A stretch of 6,013 nt of DNA from Pseudomonadota bacterium (GCA_023422485.1 JAGTAM010000700.1:1-6013); one strand, 5' to 3'; counted from the first letter of the stretch, positions 1-6,013 are shown. Numbers and translations are program-made. Notes: generated by a model from the letters alone, not told the origin.

Positions 1-975
1 GACGAGTTCATCGCGGCCAACAAGCTCTACGGCGGCTCGATCAACCAGTTCAATCACTCCTACAAGAACTTCGGCTGGCAGGTGGTCTGGGCCGACACCG
101 ACGACCCGGACTCGTTCGAGCGCGCCATCACCCCGCGCACCAAGGCGATTTTCTGTGAGTCGATCGCGAATCCGGGCGGCGTGATCACCGACATCGCCGC
201 GCTCTCGGCCATCGCCAAGCGCCACAACATCCCGCTCATCGTCGATAACACGATGGCGACGCCGTATCTGATCAAGCCGTTCGAGCACGGTGCCGACATC
301 GTCGTGCATTCGGCCACCAAGTTCCTGGGCGGCCACGGCAACTCGATCGGCGGCCTGATCGTCGACGGCGGCACCTTCCAGTGGCAGGGCGACGAGCGCT
401 ACCCGATGCTGTCGCAGCCGCGGCCGGAATATGCCGGCATGGTGCTGGCCGAGACCTTCGGCAATTTCGGCTTCGCCATCGCCGTCCGCGTCCTCAGCTT
501 GCGCGACCTCGGGCCGGCGCTCTCGCCGTTCAACGCCTTCCTGATCCTCAACGGTATCGAGACCCTTCCGCTGCGGATGCAGCGCCACTCCGACAACGCC
601 CTGAAGGTGGCGCGCTTCCTTGCCGGCCACGAGCTGGTCGAGTGGGTGAGCTATCCAGGTCTGGAGAGCGACCGCTACCACGCGCTGGCCCAGCGCTACA
701 CACCCAAGGGCGCGGGCGCCGTGTTCACCTTCGGCCTCAAGGGCGGTTACGAGGCCGGCGTGAAGCTGGTGTCGAATCTCCAGCTCTTCAGCCACCTCGC
801 CAATATCGGCGACACCCGCTCGCTGGTGATCCACCCCGCCTCGACGACGCACCGCCAGCTCACCGACGAGCAGAAGCGGGCGGCGGGTGCCGGCCCCGAA
901 GTCGTGCGCCTCTCGATCGGGATCGAGGATCCGCAGGATCTCATCGACGACCTCGACGCCGCCCTGCGGGCGTGA
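1..975 (+). CDS. metY: O-acetylhomoserine sulfhydrylase, 3' portion (5' end outside window)
   Basis: This PLP enzyme of the Cys/Met metabolism family condenses O-acetylhomoserine with sulfide (or methanethiol) to give homocysteine (or methionine) in the cytoplasm. The frame is open from base 1, giving 324 residues before the TGA at 973-975. Family members are about 430 residues, so roughly the first 100 are missing. Visible signatures, numbered within the fragment, are YGGSINQF (10-17), an S-I-A-N-P-G-G motif (53-59), the cofactor-binding Asp of V-D-N-T (D82), the Schiff-base lysine in SATKFLGGHG (K107), and near the C-terminus S-L-V-I-H-P-A-S-T-T-H and V-R-L-S-I-G-I-E with the probable substrate-carboxylate arginine (R303). 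The tripeptide L-Y-G-G and the H-P-A-S-T-T-H segment favour the O-acetylhomoserine branch over cystathionine gamma-synthase, though exact substrate use cannot be proven here. It is convergent with the formyltransferase gene and has no obvious link to the capsule genes. Confidence 0.93.
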   Translation, partial: DEFIAANKLYGGSINQFNHSYKNFGWQVVWADTDDPDSFERAITPRTKAIFCESIANPGGVITDIAALSAIAKRHNIPLIVDNTMATPYLIKPFEHGADIVVHSATKFLGGHGNSIGGLIVDGGTFQWQGDERYPMLSQPRPEYAGMVLAETFGNFGFAIAVRVLSLRDLGPALSPFNAFLILNGIETLPLRMQRHSDNALKVARFLAGHELVEWVSYPGLESDRYHALAQRYTPKGAGAVFTFGLKGGYEAGVKLVSNLQLFSHLANIGDTRSLVIHPASTTHRQLTDEQKRAAGAGPEVVRLSIGIEDPQDLIDDLDAALRA

Positions 976-978
976 GTC

Positions 979-1836
979 TCACACCTTGCGGGACAGCGTC
1001 AGCGCGTCCCGCAGATCTCGCGTGTCGGTGAGGAGACGTCTCTCCCGGCGCATCCGCGCGAGCAGGGCCCGGTCGGGGAAGCCGCAATAGGGCAGCACCG
1101 GAACGCTGCGGCCAGCCGGGATCGCCCCTTCGGCGGCGATCGCGCCGAGCACGCGATCCACCAGGATGCGACCGTGATCGTGCAGTCGCACCGCGGCGCG
1201 GGTGGCCGTCGTGTCGTCCGGCAGCGCAAGCGCCTCCTGCGCCAGGATCGCCCCGGCATCGATCGCGGGGGCGAGGCGATGGACGGTGACGCCGAACGCC
1301 CCCTTCCCGTCGGCCAGGGCGTGAATCGTCGGCACCGGGCCGCGGTGGAGCGGCAGCAGGCTCGGATGGAGGTTGATCCCGCCGAGCCGCGCCCGCTCCA
1401 GCGTCGCCGCCGAGAAAATCTGGTCGAAATGGACGGCGACGATCAGGTCGGGCCCATGGGCCGCGAAGGCTTGGGCGACCGCTTCGCCGTTCACGTCGTC
1501 GATCCGCAGCACCGGAATCGCGAGCCGGCGGCAGAGCGCAGCCAGCGGCGGCGCCCCCGGCGTCGCGGCCGGGCCGGCGAGGCGCTGCGTGAGCGGCGCG
1601 AGCGGGCGCAGCAGGTCGGGCAATCCGAAATTGACGCCGAGATAGGGAAGGAAACCGGGGCCGGACCGGGCGAGATGGCGCCGGACCTGACCGATGAGCC
1701 CGCCATTCGCCGGCCGCTCGGCGTTCGAGAGCCCGACGAACGCGATGTCTCCCGCATGATCCGCTACGAAGCGGCGCACGGCGCGGGCGTTCGGCAGAGC
1801 CTCCAGCGCGAACAGAGCGATTCGGGGCGTACCCAT
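979..1836 (-). CDS. Formyltransferase-fold protein (Fmt/GART-like), possible sugar N-formyltransferase
   Basis: This 285-residue protein belongs to the 10-formyltetrahydrofolate-dependent formyltransferase superfamily. The catalytic core is intact: N155 and H157 in I-N-L-H-P-S-L-L-P, followed by H-R-G-P (164-167), and D193 in A-I-D-A-G-A-I-L, matching the N/H/D triad of GART and Fmt. It does not look like housekeeping methionyl-tRNA formyltransferase. The N-terminal segment (residues 1-110) lacks the usual Fmt opening, and the roughly 90 residues after D193 are short and Arg-rich at the end. The ATG at 1836-1834 is chosen because it overlaps the stop of the upstream SDR as TGATG. An in-frame extension to 2025 would only overprint the SDR. 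No clear Shine-Dalgarno precedes it, which fits translational coupling. Co-location with kpsS and an SDR suggests formylation of an amino-sugar or other glycan precursor, as WbkC- or VioF-type enzymes do. That role is inference, and the acceptor is unknown. Confidence 0.85.
   Translation of the reverse strand: MGTPRIALFALEALPNARAVRRFVADHAGDIAFVGLSNAERPANGGLIGQVRRHLARSGPGFLPYLGVNFGLPDLLRPLAPLTQRLAGPAATPGAPPLAALCRRLAIPVLRIDDVNGEAVAQAFAAHGPDLIVAVHFDQIFSAATLERARLGGINLHPSLLPLHRGPVPTIHALADGKGAFGVTVHRLAPAIDAGAILAQEALALPDDTTATRAAVRLHDHGRILVDRVLGAIAAEGAIPAGRSVPVLPYCGFPDRALLARMRRERRLLTDTRDLRDALTLSRKV
987..1013. terminator. Candidate bidirectional hairpin at the convergent gene ends
   Basis: A perfect 8-bp inverted repeat (TGCGGGAC at 987-994, GTCCCGCA at 1006-1013) with an 11-base loop begins 12 bases after the metY stop. 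It lies inside the last codons of the convergent formyltransferase gene. Neither side has a run of T, so it is not a textbook intrinsic terminator. Because only 3 bases separate the two stop codons, any termination signal must overlap a coding region, and this is the best candidate nearby. A chance palindrome in GC-rich coding sequence is a real alternative. Confidence 0.3.
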
Positions 1837-2603
1837 CAGCGCCGGTGCCGGTTGCGGAAGCGGAAGCCGTGTAGACCGGCGATGCGTACCCATTCCGGCA
1901 CCAGGAGCGCACCGCGGGCGAGCGCGGCCAGGATCGCGGGGAAGGCGATCACGTCCCGGTCTCGCTCCAATCCGCGGGCGATGCGGACGGCGGCTTCGTC
2001 CGCACTGATTTCGAGCGGGCGCCATCCCTTGATGACGCCGCCCATCGGCGTCTTCACGTAGCCCGGAGTCACCACGCTGAGGTGCACGCCGAGCGGCTTG
2101 AGCTTCTGGCGCAGGGCAAGGCCGTGGGCGAGGAGCGCCGCCTTGGCGCCGCTATAGGCCGGCGCGTCGGGTAGCGGCGCATAGGCCGCGAGCGAGGAGA
2201 TCAGCGCGATCTGCCCCTGGCCGCGCCCGCTCATCAGGGTCACGCAGGGAAGCATGACGTTGAGCGCGCCGGTGAAGTTGATGTCGGCAGTCTCGAAGGC
2301 CGTCGATTCGGTCTCCAGGGCGCCGGACGGGTGCCCTCCGTTCACCGCAGCGTTGACGATGACGAGATCGATCGGCGTCTGCGCATCGGTCTCGCGGATC
2401 CAGGCGCCGATGGCCTCGCGCTCGCGCACGTCGATCAGCCGCGTCCGGGTCTCGGCCCCCTGCGCCCGGCAACCCTGTGCCACGGCCTCCAGCCGCTCCC
2501 GGTCGCGCCCCGTGAGCACGAGGCTTGCTCCCCTCGTCGCGTAGAAGCGCGCGAGGGCCGCGCCGATGCCGCTGGAGGCGCCGGTGATGAGGATGACGGG
2601 CAA
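1836..2603 (-). CDS. Short-chain dehydrogenase/reductase, capsule-locus associated
   Basis: This is a classical SDR oxidoreductase of 255 residues. It shows the Rossmann glycine motif TGASSGIG (7-14), a basic T-G-R-D after the second strand (31-34) that favours NADP(H), D58 after the third strand, N-A-A (84-86), and the catalytic set N109, S137, Y150 and K154 (Y-S-G-A-K). P-G-Y-V-K-T-P follows at 180-186. The C-terminus is hydrophobic, then strongly basic (F-R-F-R-N-R-H-R-R), which may attach it to the membrane. There is no ATG near the expected start. The TTG at 2603-2601 places the Rossmann strand directly at the N-terminus and has GGAAAG about 10 bases upstream. Longer readings run back into kpsS. 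It starts 70 bases after the kpsS stop, and its own stop overlaps the formyltransferase ATG. A rhizobial parallel is RkpH, an SDR encoded near the KpsC-like RkpJ. The substrate (sugar, lipid or other carbonyl/alcohol) cannot be read from sequence. Confidence 0.88.
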   Translation of the reverse strand: MPVILITGASSGIGAALARFYATRGASLVLTGRDRERLEAVAQGCRAQGAETRTRLIDVREREAIGAWIRETDAQTPIDLVIVNAAVNGGHPSGALETESTAFETADINFTGALNVMLPCVTLMSGRGQGQIALISSLAAYAPLPDAPAYSGAKAALLAHGLALRQKLKPLGVHLSVVTPGYVKTPMGGVIKGWRPLEISADEAAVRIARGLERDRDVIAFPAILAALARGALLVPEWVRIAGLHGFRFRNRHRR

Positions 2604-2673
2604 GGCGGCGTGTCTTTCCGCAAGGGGCCGGGTCGCAGCCGAGTGATTCCGGACCCGCGTCAGGGGCTGGCGG

Positions 2674-3981
2674 TCAATAGGCGGGCGAGAGGCTTCCGTC
2701 GCGGTCGTCCTGCTCCAACGAATCGCGGGCGGCCGCAAGCGAGGCGGGCGGCAGCGCCGCCTCAAGACGCGGAACGGCACCGGCCACCGCCCGCTCGATC
2801 GCCGAGCGCGAGAAGTAGCCGCCGTTGATCTGGGTCCGGTGCATGACGACGCGGAGGAAATCCTGCATCAGGTCCGCCTCGGGCGCCTGCGGGTTGTGCC
2901 AGAAGGTGTCGATGTCGCCCTGATGGGTGAGCCCCGGCAAATTGTAGACGGCCGAGCCGAAGGCCAGCGTCGGCCGTCCGCGCTCGAGGGCGAGCATCCC
3001 GACGGTCGAGTTCACCAGCACAACGCCGCGGCTGCCGTCGATGAGCTTCGGCAGATCGCCGCCATCGATGAAGTCGAGCCGGTCGTTGCAGCCGTGGCGC
3101 TTGGCCGATTGGCGGGCGCGCTTGCGCCAGTTCATGATGCCGCTGTCGAGCGGGTGCAGCTTCACCAAGAGCCGTGTCGGCGCCTGCGAATGCTTGGCGA
3201 AGGAGGCGATCACCCGGTCCATGAAGCCCTCGACGCCGAGGAACGGCGAGTGGACGCGGATCTGGTAATCGCTGTCGAGTTGGAGCGGCAGCAGGAAATA
3301 GTCGGCGTTGATCGCGTGGTAGATCTCGTTGACCCGTGCCGCCTCGCGGCGGGTGCGGCGGCGGCGCACGAATTTCCGGATCCAGCCGGCATACTCGGCC
3401 GCGATGTGATTCGGCCGGTGGGTCCGGAACCCCGGATAGAGGTAGGGAAAGCCGATATTGGCGATGTTGAAGCTGATATCCCACAGGCTGCGGCGGGCCA
3501 TGTCCCCGGTGAGCGGCATGGCTCGGCCGGGCTGTGGCAGCCTGCGGGCGAGTTCCCGAATCTCCTCCGCCCGTTTGGGCAGGGTCGAGTTGCCGTTCAC
3601 GCCGCCGGCCTCGCAGGTGATCCAGTAAGGCCGGACATAGCCCTCCTCGAACACGTGGATGCGCACGCCCATGGGCTTGGCGACCTGTACCGCGGCCTGA
3701 TGATAGGGGCGGCAATCGCCGAACAGCACGATATCGGTGATGGCGTGCGTGCGGATATAGGCTTCGAGATAAGCCTCCCAGCCCTCGCGCCTGCCGCGGT
3801 AGTGATCCGCCGGATGGGGCCAGAACAACCAGTCGCCGGCCGAGAAGTTGATGCGCCGGACCCCGTGGCCGCGCTCGCGCAGAGCCGTGCCAAGCACCGA
3901 GAAGAACGGAGAGGCGATCCCCTGCAGGAACAGAAACGTAGCGCCGTGGTGGCCTATGGTATTGGCACGAGGCTGCGACAT
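2674..3981 (-). CDS. kpsS: KpsS-type capsule polysaccharide beta-Kdo transferase
   Basis: KpsS adds the first beta-Kdo to phosphatidylglycerol at the inner face of the cytoplasmic membrane. This starts the glycolipid anchor of capsules exported by the ABC (group 2 type) route. The 435-residue product shows the family hallmarks in order: F-L-Q-G-I-A-S-P-F-F (18-27), R-I-N-F-S-A-G-D-W-L-F-W (43-54), F-G-D-C-R-P-Y-H (87-94), V-F-E-E-G-Y-V-R-P-Y-W-I-T (110-122), K-L-H-P-L-D (274-279), V-N-S-T-V-G-M-L-A-L (323-332) and N-G-G-Y-F (386-390). The acidic E-E-G and the H-P motif are the paired signatures of CMP-Kdo-using transferases, and both are intact. No signal peptide is seen, as expected for a cytosolic peripheral enzyme. 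The ATG at 3981-3979 is preferred. A GTG at 4074 would add 31 residues without recognisable family sequence. The ribosome-binding site is weak (a GAG about 10 bases upstream). It is probably the first gene of an operon with the SDR and formyltransferase, and it is divergent from kpsC. Confidence 0.93.
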   Translation of the reverse strand: MSQPRANTIGHHGATFLFLQGIASPFFSVLGTALRERGHGVRRINFSAGDWLFWPHPADHYRGRREGWEAYLEAYIRTHAITDIVLFGDCRPYHQAAVQVAKPMGVRIHVFEEGYVRPYWITCEAGGVNGNSTLPKRAEEIRELARRLPQPGRAMPLTGDMARRSLWDISFNIANIGFPYLYPGFRTHRPNHIAAEYAGWIRKFVRRRRTRREAARVNEIYHAINADYFLLPLQLDSDYQIRVHSPFLGVEGFMDRVIASFAKHSQAPTRLLVKLHPLDSGIMNWRKRARQSAKRHGCNDRLDFIDGGDLPKLIDGSRGVVLVNSTVGMLALERGRPTLAFGSAVYNLPGLTHQGDIDTFWHNPQAPEADLMQDFLRVVMHRTQINGGYFSRSAIERAVAGAVPRLEAALPPASLAAARDSLEQDDRDGSLSPAY

Positions 3982-4108
3982 TCCCAGGCGCTCAATTCCT
4001 AGTCGTGAAGCGATCGGTTTTGCATTGGCCAGCTGAGCACCTCTCACGACAGCCGCGCGCACCACAATCGTCACGCGCGGTAGTCGGGAGAATTTGCGGT
4101 CTCCGTTG

Positions 4109-4140
4109 CCGATCCATCACGCAGAACCTGCGGTGATCGG
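4109..4140. promoter_or_regulatory. Inverted repeat in the divergent promoter region
   Basis: ATCACGCA (4116-4123) pairs with TGC plus GTGAT (4129-4137, one bulged G at about 4132) around a GAACC loop. The flanking CCG (4109-4111) and CGG (4138-4140) extend the dyad. Its position roughly midway between the two starts is compatible with an operator shared by kpsS and kpsC, or with an RNA hairpin. No known regulator motif was recognised. Confidence 0.3.
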
Positions 4141-4179
4141 ACGGCCATCGTCTCGCGCCAGATTGCGGCTCCTGTGTGT

Positions 4180-4252
4180 CCGGTCCAAAATCATCCCCCG
4201 AAAAGTGCATCGCGAAAGCCGCTGCCGCTCGTTTCGCGGAGCAAGCGATGTC
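4180..4252. repeat. Possible dispersed palindromic element upstream of kpsC
   Basis: CGCGAAA (4211-4217) and TTTCGCG (4232-4238) form a perfect 7-bp stem. CATCGC (4208-4213) can alternatively pair with GCGATG (4245-4250), so two hairpins compete. Read on the minus strand, the segment contains GCACTTTTCGGGGGATGAT. This resembles, from memory, the C-ACTTTTCGGGATCATG core of intergenic palindromes scattered through Rhizobiales genomes. If it is transcribed from the kpsC side, it lies in the 5' leader of kpsC. Copy number cannot be judged from one window. Confidence 0.4.
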
Positions 4253-4326
4253 GGCCATGTCCCCACTGGCCTGTGCCGAAGCCGAGGCTTGGGCTATGGA
4301 GCGGGCCTCGCCACGATCGACCGGCC

Positions 4327-6013
4327 ATGATCGACCTGCGCCAACTCGAGCCGCACGGGGATACCGGGCTGCCCCGCTCCTTCCTGCCGCTCGGGCGGAC
4401 GATCCGGCACCTGCGCGCGCAGGTTGAGGCGGCGACAGGCGCCGCGCTCACCTTCCCCGCGCCGGCTCCGCCGGCCCTTTGGTCCGCAACCGGCGAAGGG
4501 AGCGGCAAGGCGGTCCTGCGGGTGGCACCGGGCCCGCTTCTCAGTCCCTACGATTCTCCCGAGACCGGCCTTTCGAGCCTGCGGCTGCACTACGGCGGCC
4601 TTCCTGTCGGCGGTGAGATGCCCTCGCCGGATCTCGGCGATCTCCTGCGCGCCCGCGGGCTGTCGGGCTCCAACCGCTTCGCCCGCTCGCTTCCGGAGCC
4701 CGTGACGCGCGCATTCGCCGGCGCGCTGGCGCCTGACCTCGCCCTGATCGATCCTGAGACCGCCGCGTCACCACGGGCTTTACGCACCTTCCTGACGGGG
4801 CTCCTCGCGGAAAATCCGGGAGCGCGCTTCGTCGCCGCCGGTCCCGAAGGCTGCCCACCGGAGGGAATTCCCGCGGGTCCGCGGCTCACGGTGATCGCGG
4901 CTCCGGCCGACCCGTGGTCGCTGTTTCCGATGGCGGCGCGCATCCACGTGGCCCGCTGGGACGCGGCCTGCGAGGCCGCGCTGGCCGGCTTCGAGACCTT
5001 CTGCCCAGATCCCGCGGCGGGTTCGCGGCCGGCCGACGAGGCGGGCTTCCTAGCGCTGCGCTACGGCGCGGGGGTGCACGGCTTCGATCCGTGGACGCGG
5101 CGCCTGATTCCGCTGGCGGAAGCCGCGGAACGGGTGGCGTGGCTGCGCGACCGCTTTCTCGGCAATGACCGTCGCGTCGTCCTCGTCGGCGTTTCCGGCT
5201 GGAAGCGGGCCGCGCTCGATGTCTTCGCCACCGGGCCGGCGGGCGCACCGCTGCACACCATGACCGCCGAGGAGGCGGTGACGCTCGCCCGCAGCCACGG
5301 CGGCCGGGTCCGGGCCTGGGCGACCCGCTGCCCGGAGCAGCTTCCGCGCCTGTGCGCCGAGGCCGAGATCCCCTTCGCGCGGATCGAGGATGGGTTCCTG
5401 CGCTCGGTCGGGCTCGGCGCCAGCCTGGAGCCGGGCGCCTCGATCGTCGTGGACGACCTCGGCATCTACTACGATCCGCGGGTCGAGAGCCGGCTGGCTC
5501 GCATCCTGAAGCAGGCAGACTTTCCGCCCGGTCTGACCGCTCGCGCCGCAGCCTTGCGCGAATCGATCGTGGCGCGGCGCCTGAGCAAGTACAACGTCGG
5601 CCTGGAGGCCCCCGGCGCGGACTGGCCGACCGACCGGCGGATCGTGCTGGTGCCGGGGCAGGTCGAGGACGACGCCTCGGTGCTGACGGGCTCGCCCCAG
5701 GTGCGCGGCAACCTCGCCCTCCTGCGGGCGGCCCGCGCCCGCAACCCGGATGCCTTCCTGCTCTACAAGCCGCATCCCGATGTCGAGGCCGGCTTCCGGC
5801 CCGGCGGGATTCCGGAGAACGAAGTGCGCCAGCTCGCCGACCGCGTCGTCGGCGGGCTCTCCATCGTCGACCTGCTCGACCGCTGCCACCACGTCGAGAC
5901 CATGACGTCGCTGGCCGGCTTCGAGGCCCTGATCCGCGGCCTGACGGTGGCTGTCCCCGCCCGCCCCTTCTACGCGGGCTGGGGTCTCACGGAGGATCTG
6001 GCGCCCGGTGCCG
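4327..6013 (+). CDS. kpsC: KpsC-type capsule beta-Kdo transferase with degenerate first module (3' end outside window)
   Basis: KpsC extends the poly-beta-Kdo linker started by KpsS and normally carries two tandem transferase modules. Here 562 residues are visible with no stop; family members are about 670. The second module (from residue ~284) is intact: V-S-G-W-K-R (289-294), I-E-D-G-F-L-R-S-V-G-L-G (353-364), D-D-L-G-I-Y-Y-D (376-383), P-G-Q-V-E-D-D-A-S (443-451), Y-K-P-H-P-D-V (480-486), T-S-L-A-G-F-E-A-L (527-535) and P-F-Y-A-G-W-G-L-T (547-555). Residues 1-240 follow the outline of the first module but lack its catalytic signatures: A67-P68-G69 sits where E-D-G is expected, G172-P173-E174 where H-P-D is expected, and A209-R-W-D where T-S-x-x-G-F is expected. 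The inter-module linker (residues ~241-280, with F-D-P-W-T) is recognisable. The ATG at 4327 is the first plausible in-frame start, although no clear Shine-Dalgarno precedes it; a GTG at 4273 is possible. The protein is cytosolic and membrane-peripheral. Confidence 0.9.
   Translation, partial: MIDLRQLEPHGDTGLPRSFLPLGRTIRHLRAQVEAATGAALTFPAPAPPALWSATGEGSGKAVLRVAPGPLLSPYDSPETGLSSLRLHYGGLPVGGEMPSPDLGDLLRARGLSGSNRFARSLPEPVTRAFAGALAPDLALIDPETAASPRALRTFLTGLLAENPGARFVAAGPEGCPPEGIPAGPRLTVIAAPADPWSLFPMAARIHVARWDAACEAALAGFETFCPDPAAGSRPADEAGFLALRYGAGVHGFDPWTRRLIPLAEAAERVAWLRDRFLGNDRRVVLVGVSGWKRAALDVFATGPAGAPLHTMTAEEAVTLARSHGGRVRAWATRCPEQLPRLCAEAEIPFARIEDGFLRSVGLGASLEPGASIVVDDLGIYYDPRVESRLARILKQADFPPGLTARAAALRESIVARRLSKYNVGLEAPGADWPTDRRIVLVPGQVEDDASVLTGSPQVRGNLALLRAARARNPDAFLLYKPHPDVEAGFRPGGIPENEVRQLADRVVGGLSIVDLLDRCHHVETMTSLAGFEALIRGLTVAVPARPFYAGWGLTEDLAPGA

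Larger units (their letters stand above)
3982..4326. promoter_or_regulatory. Divergent kpsS-kpsC intergenic region
   Basis: This 345-base stretch between divergent starts must carry the promoters of both capsule transcription units. I see no convincing gene in it; the short open frames lack family features and ribosome-binding sites. A loose sigma70-like match for kpsC is TTGCGG (4163-4168), a 17-base spacer and CAAAAT (4186-4191), which is weak on its own. No clear promoter was found for kpsS. Two hairpin-forming segments (4109-4140 and 4208-4250) are described separately. The region is somewhat richer in A/T than the coding sequence around it, notably near 4010-4025, 4090-4095 and 4187-4205. 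Confidence 0.55.

Noticed and set aside
381..1031. Long Arg/Ala/Pro-rich open frame on the plus strand overlapping metY
   Set aside because: It is out of frame with metY, has no family features, and its composition is typical of an alternate frame in GC-rich coding DNA.
1837..2025. 63-codon N-terminal extension of the formyltransferase
   Set aside because: It overprints the SDR C-terminus, is Arg/Pro-rich, and lies upstream of a well-placed ATG in a TGATG overlap.
1174..2061. 295-codon plus-strand open frame antisense to the formyltransferase and SDR
   Set aside because: It is low-complexity and Arg-rich, with no motif. The minus-strand genes carry clear catalytic residues.
2629..2657. CGGGTC/GACCCG inverted repeat between kpsS and the SDR as a terminator
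   Set aside because: It has only a 6-bp stem, a 17-base loop and no T-run; chance is likely in this base composition.
2839..4002. 387-codon plus-strand open frame antisense to kpsS
   Set aside because: It mirrors kpsS codons and lacks any recognisable domain. kpsS has all its family signatures.
4094..4427. Small overlapping plus-strand open frames in the kpsS-kpsC gap
   Set aside because: They have no ribosome-binding site and no conserved features, and they run into the start of kpsC in other frames.
5050..5892. 280-codon minus-strand open frame antisense to kpsC
   Set aside because: It is an antisense shadow of the strongly supported KpsC second module.
1..6013. tRNA, rRNA, CRISPR array, insertion sequence or phage features
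   Set aside because: No cloverleaf, regular spaced repeats, transposase motifs or terminal inverted repeats were seen on either strand.

Overview
The window is GC-rich with strong third-position G/C preference in every gene. Gene content suggests an alphaproteobacterium of the Rhizobiales, with Methylobacterium/Methylorubrum a reasonable guess from the style of the proteins. That assignment is inference; no rRNA or other marker gene is present.

Layout. Positions 1-975 (+) hold the last ~324 codons of an O-acetylhomoserine sulfhydrylase (metY-type) of methionine/cysteine metabolism. It is unrelated to the rest and ends 3 bases from a convergent gene. On the minus strand, read from 3981 down to 979, lie three genes that look like one operon: a KpsS-type capsule Kdo transferase (3981-2674), an SDR oxidoreductase with a probable TTG start (2603-1836), and a formyltransferase-fold protein (1836-979). 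The last two overlap by one base as TGATG. A 345-base intergenic region (3982-4326) separates kpsS from a divergent plus-strand gene. It holds two hairpins, the second within a stretch that resembles a dispersed alphaproteobacterial palindromic repeat. From 4327 to the window edge runs a KpsC-type protein, cut off before its stop.

How the genes fit together. KpsS and KpsC build the poly-beta-Kdo linker on phosphatidylglycerol that anchors group 2 type (ABC-transporter-dependent) capsules. Both are present and divergently transcribed, so this is a capsule or K-antigen locus. The SDR parallels the presence of an SDR (RkpH) beside a KpsC-like protein (RkpJ) in the rhizobial rkp-1 region. The formyltransferase keeps the N/H/D catalytic residues and may act on an amino-sugar rather than on Met-tRNA.

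The most interesting point is that the first of the two transferase modules of KpsC looks catalytically dead. Its E-D-G, H-P-D and T-S-x-x-G-F-E-A-L signatures are all replaced, while the second module is intact. This suggests a modified Kdo-linker pathway.
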